DNA from: an uncultured Collinsella sp.
Lineage (GTDB): Bacteria; Actinomycetota; Coriobacteriia; Coriobacteriales; Coriobacteriaceae
Direction: 5' to 3'
Assembly: GCA_902495085.1 (NCBI GenBank)
Contig: CABUWA010000037.1
Coordinates: 1-14,124 of the forward strand
Length of the DNA stretch: 14,124 nucleotides
Made by a program: the position numbers and the translations under genes
Notes under the pieces: model-generated
Told to the model about the DNA's origin: nothing
Databases searched by the model: none
The model's input: only the letters and a program-made list of their open reading frames with translations
Shown here: piece after piece, positions 7,055 through 14,124 of the stretch
Numbering within the stretch: position 1 is the stretch's first letter
How the letters are laid out: each line of letters opens with the position of its first letter

Positions 7055-8365
7055 ATGGACGAACTATTTCACGTCAGCGAGCGCAAGTCCACAATCGGGA
7101 CCGAACTCCGCGCTGGACTGACAACATTCCTGGCGATGGCCTACATCATCGCCGTCAACCCCGCGGTGCTCTCGGGCGCTGGCATCGATGCGGGAGCGCT
7201 CGCCTGCGCCACCTGCCTGGGCGCCGGCATCATGACCATCTGCATGGGCATCTTCGCCAACCGCCCGCTCGCCTGCGCGTCGGGCTTAGGCGTCAACGCG
7301 ATGATCGCTGGAATCACCACCACCGTCTGCGGCGGTGACTGGCACGTGGCCATGAGCGTCATCTTCCTCGAGGGTATCGTCATCTTGCTGCTCGTGCTTT
7401 GTGGCCTGCGCGAGGCCATCATGGACGCCATCCCGGTTGTCCTGCGTCACGCCATCTCGGTGGGTCTGGGCCTGTTCATCGCCATGATTGGCCTGTGCGA
7501 TGCCGGCATTATCACCGCTGGCGCCGGTACACTCGTCGGTCTGGGCGACATCACCTCCCCCACCTTCATCGTCGGCATCATCTCCATCCTGGTGACAGTC
7601 GCCCTCGCCTGCCGCAACGTCCCCGGCTCGCTGCTCATCGGCATCGTCGTCGCCGTCATCGCCGGTATCCCCCTAGGTGTGACCCATGCTCCGACCGGTA
7701 TCATCGCCCCGCTCGACTTCTCGAGCATCGGTGGCCCCATCGCCGACGCCGGCGGCGTGCCCGCCATCGTCAAGGTCCTTACCGACCCCACGCTCCTCGT
7801 CATCTCGTTCTCGCTGCTCATGAGTGACTTCTTCGACACCATGGGCACCGCGATGGCCGTGGCCAAGCAGGGCGAGTTCCTCACCGACGACGGCAACGTC
7901 GAGAATATCAAGGAGATCCTGATCGTCGACTCCGCCGCCGCCGCTGTGGGCGGTTTCATGGGCGTCTCCTCCATCACCACCTTCGTCGAGTCCACTTCCG
8001 GCGCCGCCGACGGTGGCCGCACGGGCCTCACCTCCGTCACCACCGGCGTGCTGTTCATTCTCGCCGCGTTCTTCTCCCCCATCGTCACCATCGTTTCCAG
8101 CGCCGCCACCTGCGGTGCTCTGGTCTACGTCGGCTACCTCATGATGAGCGAGGCCTCCGAGATCGATTGGTCCGACGTGTCGCAGGGTTTCCCGGCGTTC
8201 ATGATTGTCGCCGGCGTGCCCTTCACCTACTCCATCTCTGCCGGCATTGGTCTGGGCTTTATCGCCTACGTGATCGTCGCGCTCTTTAAGGGCGAGGCCT
8301 CCAAGATCAAGCCGCTCATGTGGATCGCAGCCCTTGCCTTCCTCGTCTACTTCTTCGTGGCGTAA
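7055..8365 (+). CDS. AzgA-family (NCS2) adenine/guanine/hypoxanthine permease
   Basis: Proton-coupled purine-base importer of the AzgA/PbuG/PbuO branch, 436 aa, in the cytoplasmic membrane. Family signatures are present: TELRAGLTTFLAMAYIIAVNP (16-36), ANRPLACASGLGVNA (68-82, the 'ALAPGMGLNA' region), a FFDTMGTAMAVAKQ loop, and SSITTFVESTSGAADGGRTG, the most conserved part of the family. About twelve to fourteen membrane segments are expected. The start at 7055 is supported by AGGAAAGG (7041-7048) 6 nt upstream; the longer frame from 6998 has no good site and adds a non-family extension. Likely substrates are guanine, hypoxanthine or adenine; which one cannot be told. It is followed by its own terminator, so the next esterase gene is probably separate. 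Confidence 0.92.
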   Translation: MDELFHVSERKSTIGTELRAGLTTFLAMAYIIAVNPAVLSGAGIDAGALACATCLGAGIMTICMGIFANRPLACASGLGVNAMIAGITTTVCGGDWHVAMSVIFLEGIVILLLVLCGLREAIMDAIPVVLRHAISVGLGLFIAMIGLCDAGIITAGAGTLVGLGDITSPTFIVGIISILVTVALACRNVPGSLLIGIVVAVIAGIPLGVTHAPTGIIAPLDFSSIGGPIADAGGVPAIVKVLTDPTLLVISFSLLMSDFFDTMGTAMAVAKQGEFLTDDGNVENIKEILIVDSAAAAVGGFMGVSSITTFVESTSGAADGGRTGLTSVTTGVLFILAAFFSPIVTIVSSAATCGALVYVGYLMMSEASEIDWSDVSQGFPAFMIVAGVPFTYSISAGIGLGFIAYVIVALFKGEASKIKPLMWIAALAFLVYFFVA

Positions 8366-8392
8366 CGGCATAGTCTGCCGAAGCAAAACAAC

Positions 8393-8433
8393 AAGGCGCG
8401 GAGTCGCATCGAACGGCTCCGCGCCTTTCTTTT
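8393..8433 (+). terminator. Rho-independent terminator of the purine permease
   Basis: The stem AAGGCGCGGAG/CTCCGCGCCTT (11 bp; 8393-8403 with 8417-8427) encloses a 13-nt loop and is followed by TTTCTTTT. It begins 28 nt after the permease stop. Confidence 0.9.
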
Positions 8434-8502
8434 AGCGTCTGCCCCCGTGCCAGCGTGCGACAATTGAGGCTGTCAATATCACAACACCGAGAGAAGCCTG
8501 CC

Positions 8503-9168
8503 TTGGAAGCGCATCATAAGCAGATAACCGTTTATTCAGAGCGTGCGGAAGGTACGCCCGTCATCTACCTCCCCGTGGTTATGGGCGACGGTAGTGAAGT
8601 CTACGAGCGCTGCCGAGAGCTCGACTGCCCGCCGTTCACCCTTGTCGCCATCGGAGGACTCGATTGGAATCGCGAGCTGAGCCCCTGGGAATGTGAGGGA
8701 ACTATACGAGATGCCGAGCCCTTTGGTGGACAGGCTGCTGGTTTTCTTGACGAGTTGTTGAAGCAGATAATCCCAGAGGCCGAATCATCGCTCCCGCAAC
8801 CGCCCACCTGGCGCGGCGTTGTCGGCTATTCGTTGGCGGGTCTTTTTGCACTGTGGGCACTTTGGCAAACAGATGTCTTTGAGCGCGCGGCGAGTGCATC
8901 GGGGTCGCTGTGGTTCCCCGGCTTTATCGACTACGCGCGTGAGCGCACGATGACAGCCACGCCCGACGCCGCCTATCTGTCGCTCGGTAAAAAGGAAACC
9001 AAGACGCCCAACCGCATGATGCGGCACGTACTCGACGACACGCGCGCGATGGAAGAGCTGTTTATAGAGCGTGACATTCCAACAACGCTGGAACTCAACC
9101 CCGGCAATCACTTTGCCCAAACTGACCTGCGCATGGCGCGCGGCATCCACTGGATACTGACGCATTAA
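8503..9168 (+). CDS. Putative esterase (PF00756-like alpha/beta hydrolase)
   Basis: Small cytoplasmic serine hydrolase, 221 aa, with no signal peptide. It resembles the 'putative esterase' family that includes IroE-type siderophore esterases, S-formylglutathione hydrolase and mycolyltransferases. The nucleophile elbow is GYSLAG (Ser110), in the family form GHSLGG. The likely acid is Glu165 in SLGKKE, and the likely His is 203 in NPGNHF. The N-terminal LPVVMGDGSEVY and VAIGGLDWN strands fit the first part of the fold. The start is uncertain. TTG at 8503 has GAGAAG 6 nt upstream and begins just before the first beta strand. GTG at 8455 would add 16 residues without similarity. No iron or siderophore gene is near, so the substrate is open. 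Confidence 0.75.
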   Translation: MEAHHKQITVYSERAEGTPVIYLPVVMGDGSEVYERCRELDCPPFTLVAIGGLDWNRELSPWECEGTIRDAEPFGGQAAGFLDELLKQIIPEAESSLPQPPTWRGVVGYSLAGLFALWALWQTDVFERAASASGSLWFPGFIDYARERTMTATPDAAYLSLGKKETKTPNRMMRHVLDDTRAMEELFIERDIPTTLELNPGNHFAQTDLRMARGIHWILTH

Positions 9169-9211
9169 AAATGGCGTCCACGCGTACATACGCATGGACG
9201 CCATTTTTAAT
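9164..9211. terminator. Bidirectional terminator between esterase and uraA
   Basis: A perfect 17-bp inverted repeat (9164-9180 with 9195-9211) has a GC core TGGCGTCCA/TGGACGCCA flanked by AAAAA and TTTTT. It therefore gives a hairpin with a T tract on both strands. Inner bases GCG/CGC can extend it. The esterase stop codon TAA (9166-9168) is inside the left arm. Confidence 0.92.
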
Positions 9212-9228
9212 TTGGCTGAACGCAGCTG

Positions 9229-10563
9229 CTATTCAGCAGTCTCCTCAAGCTCGGAAGTATCGAACTCAAAGTCATTACCGGGCAGGATGGCGTTGAGCAC
9301 AATGCCCACCAGCGAGCCCACGGCAAGGCCCGAAAGCGAAATCGTCACGCCGCCCAGCTCCAGCACGATGGCACCGGCGGTACTGTAGGCAATGCCGAGC
9401 GAAAGCACGAGCACCAGAGCCGCCACCAGCACGTTGCGGTTGTTCTGGAAATCAACCTGATTCTCGATGAGGTTACGCACGCCAACGGCGCTGATCATGC
9501 CGTAGAGCACGAGTGACACACCGCCGATAACGCACGCCGGCATAGCAGCGATCGCAGCAGCAAACTTGGGGCAGAACGAAAGCACGATGGCACAGCAGGC
9601 GGCAATGCGAATCACGCGCGGGTCGAACACACGCGTAAGCGCAAGCACGCCGGTGTTCTCGCCATACGTGGTGTTGGCCGGAGCGCCAAAGAGCGACGCC
9701 AAGATGGTCGCCAGGCCATCGCCGAGCAGGGTACGGTGCAGACCGGGATCGGCAATGTAATTGCGTTCGCAGGTAGAGCCAATGGCGGAGATATCGCCAA
9801 TGTGCTCAATCATGGTCGCAAAGGCCAGCGGCATGATGGTGATGATGGCCGTCGTGGCAAGACCGCTATCGAGCTGCGGGCCAAAGAGCGCAAACACGGT
9901 GTTGTCCCACACGATGGGCAGACCGACCCACGGAGCGGCGGCAACGCCCGAAAAATCGACCTCACTCAACGCAGCCGCAACGGCATAGCTCACCACAACG
10001 CCCAGCAAAATCGGCACGATCTTGACCATGCCGCGGCCCCAAATATTGCAGATGATGATGACGGCCACAGCGACAGCGGCGACAAGCCAGTTGGTCTGGC
10101 AGTTGGCGATGGCAGAGCTCGCTAGGATCAGGCCGATGGAAATGACGATGGGGCCGGTCACCACCGGCGGGAAGAAACGCATAACGCGCTTGGCGCCAAA
10201 GGCGCGGAACAGGGCCGCGAGCACCGGATAGAGCAGGCCGGCACAAGCTACGCCCAGGCAGGCGTAGGGCAAAAGCTCGGTCTCGCCGTTGGGCGCGATT
10301 GCGGCATAACCGGCAATAAAGGCAAACGATGAGCCCAAAAATGCCGGCACCTTACCGCGCGATAGAAAATGAAACAGCAGCGTGCCGATGCCGGCGAACA
10401 GAAGCGTCGCCGAAACGGAAAGGCCGGTGAGCACGGGCACGAGCACCGTGGCTCCGAACATCGCAAACATGTGTTGCAAACCCAACACAAACATGCGCGG
10501 GCGGCCGAGCGATGACGCATCGTAGATGGCATTGGTGACGGCGGGCGTCGAGGATTGGGACAT
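9229..10563 (-). CDS. uraA: Uracil permease (NCS2 family, UraA-like)
   Basis: Proton-coupled uracil importer of the nucleobase-ascorbate/NCS2 family, 444 aa, about fourteen membrane segments. The hallmark NTTYGENTGVLALTRV segment matches UraA (Glu in YGEN). The substrate-site Glu in MIEHIGD and the FLGSSFAFI segment also fit. These favour uracil over xanthine or urate; xanthine remains possible. AAAGGA lies 5 nt before the ATG at 10563. A TACAAT at 10639-10634 on minus is a possible -10, without a good -35. The methionine synthase-like gene upstream ends only 123 nt away without an obvious terminator, so read-through is possible. No PyrR-binding attenuator is seen in this short gap. Confidence 0.92.
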   Translation of the reverse strand: MSQSSTPAVTNAIYDASSLGRPRMFVLGLQHMFAMFGATVLVPVLTGLSVSATLLFAGIGTLLFHFLSRGKVPAFLGSSFAFIAGYAAIAPNGETELLPYACLGVACAGLLYPVLAALFRAFGAKRVMRFFPPVVTGPIVISIGLILASSAIANCQTNWLVAAVAVAVIIICNIWGRGMVKIVPILLGVVVSYAVAAALSEVDFSGVAAAPWVGLPIVWDNTVFALFGPQLDSGLATTAIITIMPLAFATMIEHIGDISAIGSTCERNYIADPGLHRTLLGDGLATILASLFGAPANTTYGENTGVLALTRVFDPRVIRIAACCAIVLSFCPKFAAAIAAMPACVIGGVSLVLYGMISAVGVRNLIENQVDFQNNRNVLVAALVLVLSLGIAYSTAGAIVLELGGVTISLSGLAVGSLVGIVLNAILPGNDFEFDTSELEETAE

Positions 10564-10686
10564 GGAAGTCCTTTCATGATGGAAGGGCGATCAGGCATAT
10601 CGGATAACCTGCCCGAACGATACGATCCGAACCATTGTACGTGATACGCCATGTCTCGCACGCACCGTCACCTGCGAACGGTAGCG

Positions 10687-11820
10687 TTACTTCCAAACGC
10701 GCTCGGCAATGCGCTTGACCAGCGCGATCTTTGCCCACTGTTCGTCCTCGGTCAGTTTGTTGCCAATCTCGCAGCTGGCAAAGCCGCACTGGGGCGACAG
10801 GTACAGGTTCTCGAGCGGCACATACTTTGCGGCCTCGTGGATACGTTCGACGATAACGTCCTCGTCCTCAAGCTCAGCCGCCTTTGTAGTAATCAGTCCC
10901 AGCACCACCTTCTTGCCGGGGGCAACGTACTTGAGCGGCTCAAAACCACCGGCGCGGGGCGTGTCGAACTCCAGATAGAACGCATCGACGTTCTCATGTG
11001 CGAACAGGTACGGCGCGATGGGGTCGTAGCCGCCCTCAAAAGCATAGGTGGAGTGATAGTTGCCGCGGCACACGTGCGTGTTGATAACCAGATCGTCGGG
11101 CTTGTCCGCGATTGCGTCATTGTTGAGCGCCACACCTAGCTCGGACACCTTTTGCAGGTCAACCGGACTCATGCCGGTCTTGGACACAAAGTCGGTATCG
11201 CAATAGATGCCCCAGGTGCAGTCATCAAATTGGATGTTGCGGCAGCCCGCGGCATACAGGTCGGCAATCACGGTGCGGTATGCTGCGGCAATGGCATCGG
11301 CGAGCTCTTCGTCGGTCTTATAGACGGCGCGCAGGCTCTCCTGCTGGCCATCACAGCGGTCGAGCGTGACTTCAGAGAACGTCTGGATCGGCGCCGGAAT
11401 GGTTTGCCGTGCGACCTGGCCCTCCCCCTCGAGTGACTTGACAAATTTGAAGTGCTCGACGAACGGATGGTTCTCGCCGCTAATGGGGCCGGTTACCACG
11501 GCGGTGTCGGCGGTAGTCTCCTCATCGTGAAACATGTAGCCCGTACGCGAGGCGCGGCGCTCAATGCCGTTGAGTCCCCACATAAAATCGAGGTGCCAGT
11601 AGCTGCGGCGGAACTCGCCATCGGTGATCACCTGCAGGCCGGCGGCCTTCTGCTTGGCCACCAAATCGCGAATGGCATCGTCCTCGACGGCCTTAAGGCC
11701 GGAAGCGTCGAGTTTACCCGCGACATAGGCGGCACGGGCATCCTTTACAGCCTGCGGACGAAGAAAACTGCCGACGATATCGGCACGAAACGGCGCGTTC
11801 GGTTGAATCGAAGTGCTCAT
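10687..11820 (-). CDS. YxjG/YxjH-like cobalamin-independent methionine synthase family protein
   Basis: Homologue of the catalytic C-terminal half of MetE, 377 aa, the length of B. subtilis YxjG/YxjH. It is expected to transfer a methyl group to homocysteine or a related thiol to form methionine, in the cytoplasm. The methyl donor of these short forms is not settled from sequence because the MetE N-terminal domain is absent. Putative zinc ligands are His249 and Cys251 (THVCRGN), Glu284 (LEFD) and Cys345 (SPQCGFAS), the same order as in MetE. Early motifs VGSFLRP and ITDGEFRRSYW are typical. The start at 11820 is chosen over an ATG six codons upstream because GGGAG lies 6 nt before it, within that extra stretch. 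A LysR-type box 87 nt upstream and the adjacent LysR gene suggest regulation by sulfur amino acid status. Confidence 0.9.
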   Translation of the reverse strand: MSTSIQPNAPFRADIVGSFLRPQAVKDARAAYVAGKLDASGLKAVEDDAIRDLVAKQKAAGLQVITDGEFRRSYWHLDFMWGLNGIERRASRTGYMFHDEETTADTAVVTGPISGENHPFVEHFKFVKSLEGEGQVARQTIPAPIQTFSEVTLDRCDGQQESLRAVYKTDEELADAIAAAYRTVIADLYAAGCRNIQFDDCTWGIYCDTDFVSKTGMSPVDLQKVSELGVALNNDAIADKPDDLVINTHVCRGNYHSTYAFEGGYDPIAPYLFAHENVDAFYLEFDTPRAGGFEPLKYVAPGKKVVLGLITTKAAELEDEDVIVERIHEAAKYVPLENLYLSPQCGFASCEIGNKLTEDEQWAKIALVKRIAERVWK

Positions 11821-11906
11821 AGATATCTCCCTTTGCATTGGTTGCTTTACTGGGACAGAGTATGAGCGCTTATATGGTCATCGTAAAATATACGTTTATA
11901 ACAGTT

Positions 11907-11929
11907 TGATATAGATGCTTCCTATATCA
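11907..11929 (-). promoter_or_regulatory. LysR-type / MET-box-like operator upstream of the methionine synthase-like gene
   Basis: The perfect dyad TGATATAG-N7-CTATATCA lies in the 155-bp gap between the LysR gene and its presumed target. Its core ATAG-N7-CTAT obeys the T-N11-A rule of LysR proteins. TATAG-N7-CTATA has the same half-sites and spacing as the streptococcal MET-box (TATAGTTTSAAACTATA, from memory). AT-rich sequence with TATATT and TATAAG follows on minus before the start codon and could hold the promoter. Confidence 0.6.
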
Positions 11930-11975
11930 GTCTGGACTGTCATAAAGAGACTTGAACCGTGCGGAGCACAGCAGC

Positions 11976-12872
11976 CTAGATATGCTGACGAATCGCGTCG
12001 ATATAGGCCCGACCGTAGCGCGTGAGCGTCGTGTTCTTGCGCGTGATGATGCCAATCTCCATGTACTCGTCCACGTCGAGCGGAATCGAGATAATGCCGG
12101 GGCCGTTGAGCTCGTGGCTGATCACGCCCGAGCATACCGTGTAGCCGTTGAGGCCCATGGCCAAATTGAACAACGTCGCACGGTCGCGCACGCGGATATT
12201 TTTGCGACGCTCGAACGTCGAGGTCAGCTCCTCGGAATAGTAAAACGAGTTGTAGCTGCCCTGCTCGTAGGACAGGAACGGGTAGTCTTCCAGATCCTCG
12301 AGCGTCACGCTGGAGCGGCCCGCCAGCGGATGGTCGGCGCAGACGAAGACATGCGGCGTGGCGCAGAAGAGCCCTTCGAACACGAGCTCGTTGGCGGCAA
12401 GCATGCGCTCGATGACCTCGCGATTGTGCTCCGACAGATACAGGATGCCGAGTTCGCTTTTCATATGCGCGACATCCTCGATAATTTCGTGGGTCTGCTC
12501 CTCGCGCAGGGTAAAGTCGTAGCGCGCGGCATCGAACTCGCGGATCACATCGACAAACGCATTAACGGCAAAGGAATAATGCTGGCAGCTCACACTAAAG
12601 TGCGGCACCTGCTCGGACGTGCCTTTGTACTTGCCCTCGAGCAGGTCGGCCTGGTCGAGCACCTGGCGCGCGTAGCCCAAGAAGGTCTCGCCTTCCTCGG
12701 ACACAATGACGCCCTTGTTGGTGCGCTCAAAGATATGCACACCCATCTCGTTTTCGAGATCGCGAATCGACGCGGTAATCGAGGGCTGCGACACAAAGAG
12801 CCGGCGCGAGGCCTCGGTGATGCTACCGCATTCGGCAACCTTAACAACATATCTGAGCTGCTGGAGCTTCAT
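11976..12872 (-). CDS. LysR-family transcriptional regulator
   Basis: DNA-binding regulator of 298 aa. The N-terminal winged helix-turn-helix (about residues 1-60) has the typical LRYVVKVAECGSITEASRRL and VSQPSITASIRDLE pattern. The remainder is the two-lobed effector domain of the periplasmic-binding fold. Resemblance to sulfur amino acid regulators of the CysB/CmbR/MtaR type is suggested by context and by YPFLSYEQGSYNSFYYSEE, but the effector is not known. The start at 12872 matches the LysR N-terminus and has GGAG 6 nt upstream. A 69-residue upstream extension in frame lies over the HAD gene and is spurious. The HAD stop is 10 nt upstream and its TAG runs into the ribosome site (TAGGGAG), so the two genes are probably co-transcribed and translationally coupled. 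Confidence 0.92.
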   Translation of the reverse strand: MKLQQLRYVVKVAECGSITEASRRLFVSQPSITASIRDLENEMGVHIFERTNKGVIVSEEGETFLGYARQVLDQADLLEGKYKGTSEQVPHFSVSCQHYSFAVNAFVDVIREFDAARYDFTLREEQTHEIIEDVAHMKSELGILYLSEHNREVIERMLAANELVFEGLFCATPHVFVCADHPLAGRSSVTLEDLEDYPFLSYEQGSYNSFYYSEELTSTFERRKNIRVRDRATLFNLAMGLNGYTVCSGVISHELNGPGIISIPLDVDEYMEIGIITRKNTTLTRYGRAYIDAIRQHI

Positions 12873-12882
12873 AGCCTTCTCC

Positions 12883-13791
12883 CTAGACGTTCGTGACGCC
12901 AAAACCTGCCGCGTCCATTTGACGCATAAACGACGGCATCTCCCCCGTCGCGGCGCAGGCGGCAATCTGATGCAGAGCCCCGGCAACCGCATCATCTGCC
13001 GCAGCGCCAATATGCCAGCGTGCGGCAGCCGTGACGGCCTCGTTGGCATTGGCGACTGCAACGGAGTTAGGAACGGCATCGATCATGGGCAAATCGTTAT
13101 CGGAATCGCCGAATACGGCCACCTCGTCGGGCGTCAGGCCCAAAGCGCGCGCCAGCTCCAGCGCAGCGCAGCCCTTGTCCCAACCAGCCGGAAGGATGTC
13201 GAACAGGCGCACTCGGTTGTTGGGAAACACAAGCGAGAGTTCCGGCACCTCAGCGGCAACGCGCTCACGTAGCTCCGCGAGCTCCTCACGCGAACGGGCA
13301 CTCCAGATATTCGCCTTAAACACCGACGCGTCATCGACGACGGGACGACATGGGGCCTCTTCGCCTTTGAGCCACGCGTTGCCGCCCGACTCCATGGCGC
13401 GACGAACGCGCTCGGGGTCACTCGTCACACAATGGGCATCGTTGCCCCAAAAGTCATCGCCCAGGCTGTAGACTTTTAGAAATGTATCGTCGGTCTCTTG
13501 CTCCAGATAGTCGGCCAAACGCATCAGAGCATCGTTGTCGATTGCGCGCGAGGCGACTACTTCGCCGTCAACAAACATCACCTGGCCGTTACAGAACGCA
13601 CCGGTCGAATAACACCCGGAACGGTTTTTGAACATCCAGCCCATCGCGGACGGCTGACGACCCGAAACCGGCCCAAAGTGCAAACCCGCCGCCTGCATGG
13701 CATGAATACCCTCAATGGCGTAGTCGCTGGCGCCGTCATGCCCGGCTGGAATCAGTGTATCGTCCATATCGGTCAGCACAAGTTTGATCAT
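12883..13791 (-). CDS. Cof-type HAD-IIB family phosphatase
   Basis: Cytoplasmic haloacid dehalogenase-like hydrolase, 302 aa, acting on an unknown phosphorylated metabolite (sugar phosphates, FMN or PLP are typical for the family). All four motifs are intact: DMDDTL with Asp8 and Asp10, Ser43 in PVSGRQ, Lys206 in GWDKG, and GDSDND at 228-233. The C2-type cap lies between motifs II and III. AGGGG is 5 nt before the ATG at 13791. It is the first gene of a pair with the LysR regulator. A TACAAT on minus (13828-13823) is a possible -10. Its -35 region would fall inside the inverted repeat to the right. Confidence 0.93.
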   Translation of the reverse strand: MIKLVLTDMDDTLIPAGHDGASDYAIEGIHAMQAAGLHFGPVSGRQPSAMGWMFKNRSGCYSTGAFCNGQVMFVDGEVVASRAIDNDALMRLADYLEQETDDTFLKVYSLGDDFWGNDAHCVTSDPERVRRAMESGGNAWLKGEEAPCRPVVDDASVFKANIWSARSREELAELRERVAAEVPELSLVFPNNRVRLFDILPAGWDKGCAALELARALGLTPDEVAVFGDSDNDLPMIDAVPNSVAVANANEAVTAAARWHIGAAADDAVAGALHQIAACAATGEMPSFMRQMDAAGFGVTNV

Positions 13792-13831
13792 AGAGTCCCC
13801 TCGGTCATTCTTAATCCCATCTATTGTACCG

Positions 13832-13933
13832 ACCTGCCAAAAAGGGACAGGTTTATTTCGGCAGGTTTCATCTGGGAAAACGCAAAGTCCCAGTTGTTAC
13901 CTGCCAAAATAAACCTGTCCCTTTTTGGCAGGT
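13832..13933. repeat. Compound 102-bp inverted repeat, REP/BIME-like
   Basis: Two 35-nt arms (13832-13866 and 13899-13933) are reverse complements with one mismatch, which on minus is a G-U pair. Each arm begins ACCTGCC and ends GGCAGGT, so each can also fold alone. The right arm has a perfect 11-bp stem ACCTGCCAAAA/TTTTGGCAGGT. The 32-nt centre holds a further hairpin CTGGGA/TCCCAG. Both arms contain the block AGGGACAGGTTTATTT. No coding frame fits. It stands between the divergent HAD gene and the TPP riboswitch. Confidence 0.8.
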
Positions 13934-13960
13934 GCGCTAGTATAGGGAACAACAGATTCG

Positions 13961-14052
13961 ATGCGGGAGTGCCGGCGGTGCAAACCACAAGGCTGAGAGG
14001 GCATGGGGCCCAATCCTTTGAACCTGTCAGTTAATGCTGGCGTAGGGAGCAT
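13961..14052 (+). promoter_or_regulatory. TPP riboswitch (THI element)
   Basis: Aptamer binding thiamine pyrophosphate. Conserved blocks appear in order: GGGAGTGC (13965-13972), GGCTGAGAGGGC (13991-14002), CCTTTGAACCTG (14015-14026), and TTAATGCTGGCGTAGGGA (14031-14048). ATGC (13961-13964) and GCAT (14049-14052) can close the P1 stem. It precedes a strong terminator, so thiamine excess should stop transcription before the gene at the right edge. Confidence 0.95.
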
Positions 14053-14064
14053 GCCGCCTTTACA

Positions 14065-14094
14065 GGGGCGCTGTCTATGCACAGCGCCCCTTTT
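14065..14094 (+). terminator. Terminator of the TPP riboswitch expression platform
   Basis: The perfect 10-bp stem GGGGCGCTGT/ACAGCGCCCC has a 6-nt loop and is followed by TTTTCT. It begins 12 nt after the aptamer and lies before the ribosome site AAGGAGG (14102-14108), which marks it as the regulated attenuator. Confidence 0.9.
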
Positions 14095-14116
14095 CTATGC
14101 CAAGGAGGCATGTGCA

Positions 14117-14124
14117 GTGATTGA
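14117..14124 (+). CDS. Start of a riboswitch-controlled, probably thiamine-related gene (cut by window edge)
   Basis: Only GTG ATT GA is visible. AAGGAGG ends 8 nt before this GTG. Two nearer starts fail: ATG at 14110 runs into TGA after four codons and GTG at 14112 after two. The TPP riboswitch upstream implies a gene of thiamine synthesis, salvage or uptake; the product cannot be read. Confidence 0.55.

Noticed and set aside
11821..11975. Possible SAM riboswitch or T-box ahead of the methionine synthase-like gene
   Set aside because: No aptamer or T-box sequence and no terminator are seen; the gap is AT-rich with a LysR-type dyad.
11952..12896. Plus-strand open frame (314 codons) opposite the LysR gene
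   Set aside because: It is a GC-bias shadow of the LysR gene, with no family similarity and no proper start signal.
12873..13079. Upstream extension of the LysR frame by 69 codons
   Set aside because: It overlaps the HAD gene end, has no similarity to LysR proteins, and a good ribosome site precedes the internal Met at 12872.

Overview
The window looks like a chromosomal segment of a GC-rich gut actinobacterium of the Coriobacteriia, most probably Collinsella or a close relative. This is inferred from high G+C at wobble positions, GTG/TTG starts behind good Shine-Dalgarno sites, compact gene packing, and gene content including a choloylglycine (bile salt) hydrolase. No rRNA, tRNA or other taxonomic marker is present. 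I see no prophage, CRISPR array, transposase or defence locus. It is mostly core metabolism and transport, with small non-coding structures as the unusual part.

Layout, left to right. A DMT/EamA exporter enters from the left edge (+) and ends before a perfect 24-bp palindrome. Next is kup (+), a potassium uptake permease with its own terminator, then a nested inverted repeat. A minus-strand Tat-type lipoprotein esterase follows, visibly richer in A+T than its neighbours, with an AT-rich upstream region. Two minus-strand genes come next, each with its own hairpin terminator: choloylglycine hydrolase and a short peptide-deformylase-like protein whose HExxH motif reads HMIDH. Divergent from these on plus are an AzgA-type purine permease and a small PF00756-like esterase. 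The esterase converges on uraA (uracil permease, -) over a shared bidirectional terminator.

Right of uraA, still on minus, lies a methionine-related block. In transcription order it is a Cof-type HAD phosphatase, a LysR-family regulator whose Shine-Dalgarno overlaps the HAD stop codon, a 155-bp control region with a TATAG-N7-CTATA dyad, and a YxjG/YxjH-like cobalamin-independent methionine synthase. The dyad geometry matches the LysR T-N11-A rule and resembles the streptococcal MET-box half-sites, so I infer that the LysR protein controls the methionine synthase-like gene. Nothing clearly terminates transcription between that gene and uraA.

The right end is a divergent intergenic region. It holds a 102-bp compound inverted repeat (two 35-bp arms with one mismatch, each arm able to fold into its own hairpin), resembling REP/BIME-type elements. 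Beyond it is a TPP riboswitch with a strong terminator, leading to a gene cut off at the window edge and presumably involved in thiamine synthesis or uptake.

Several starts were moved inside the longest open frame on Shine-Dalgarno and family evidence (kup, choloylglycine hydrolase, deformylase-like gene, AzgA permease, esterase, methionine synthase-like gene, LysR).
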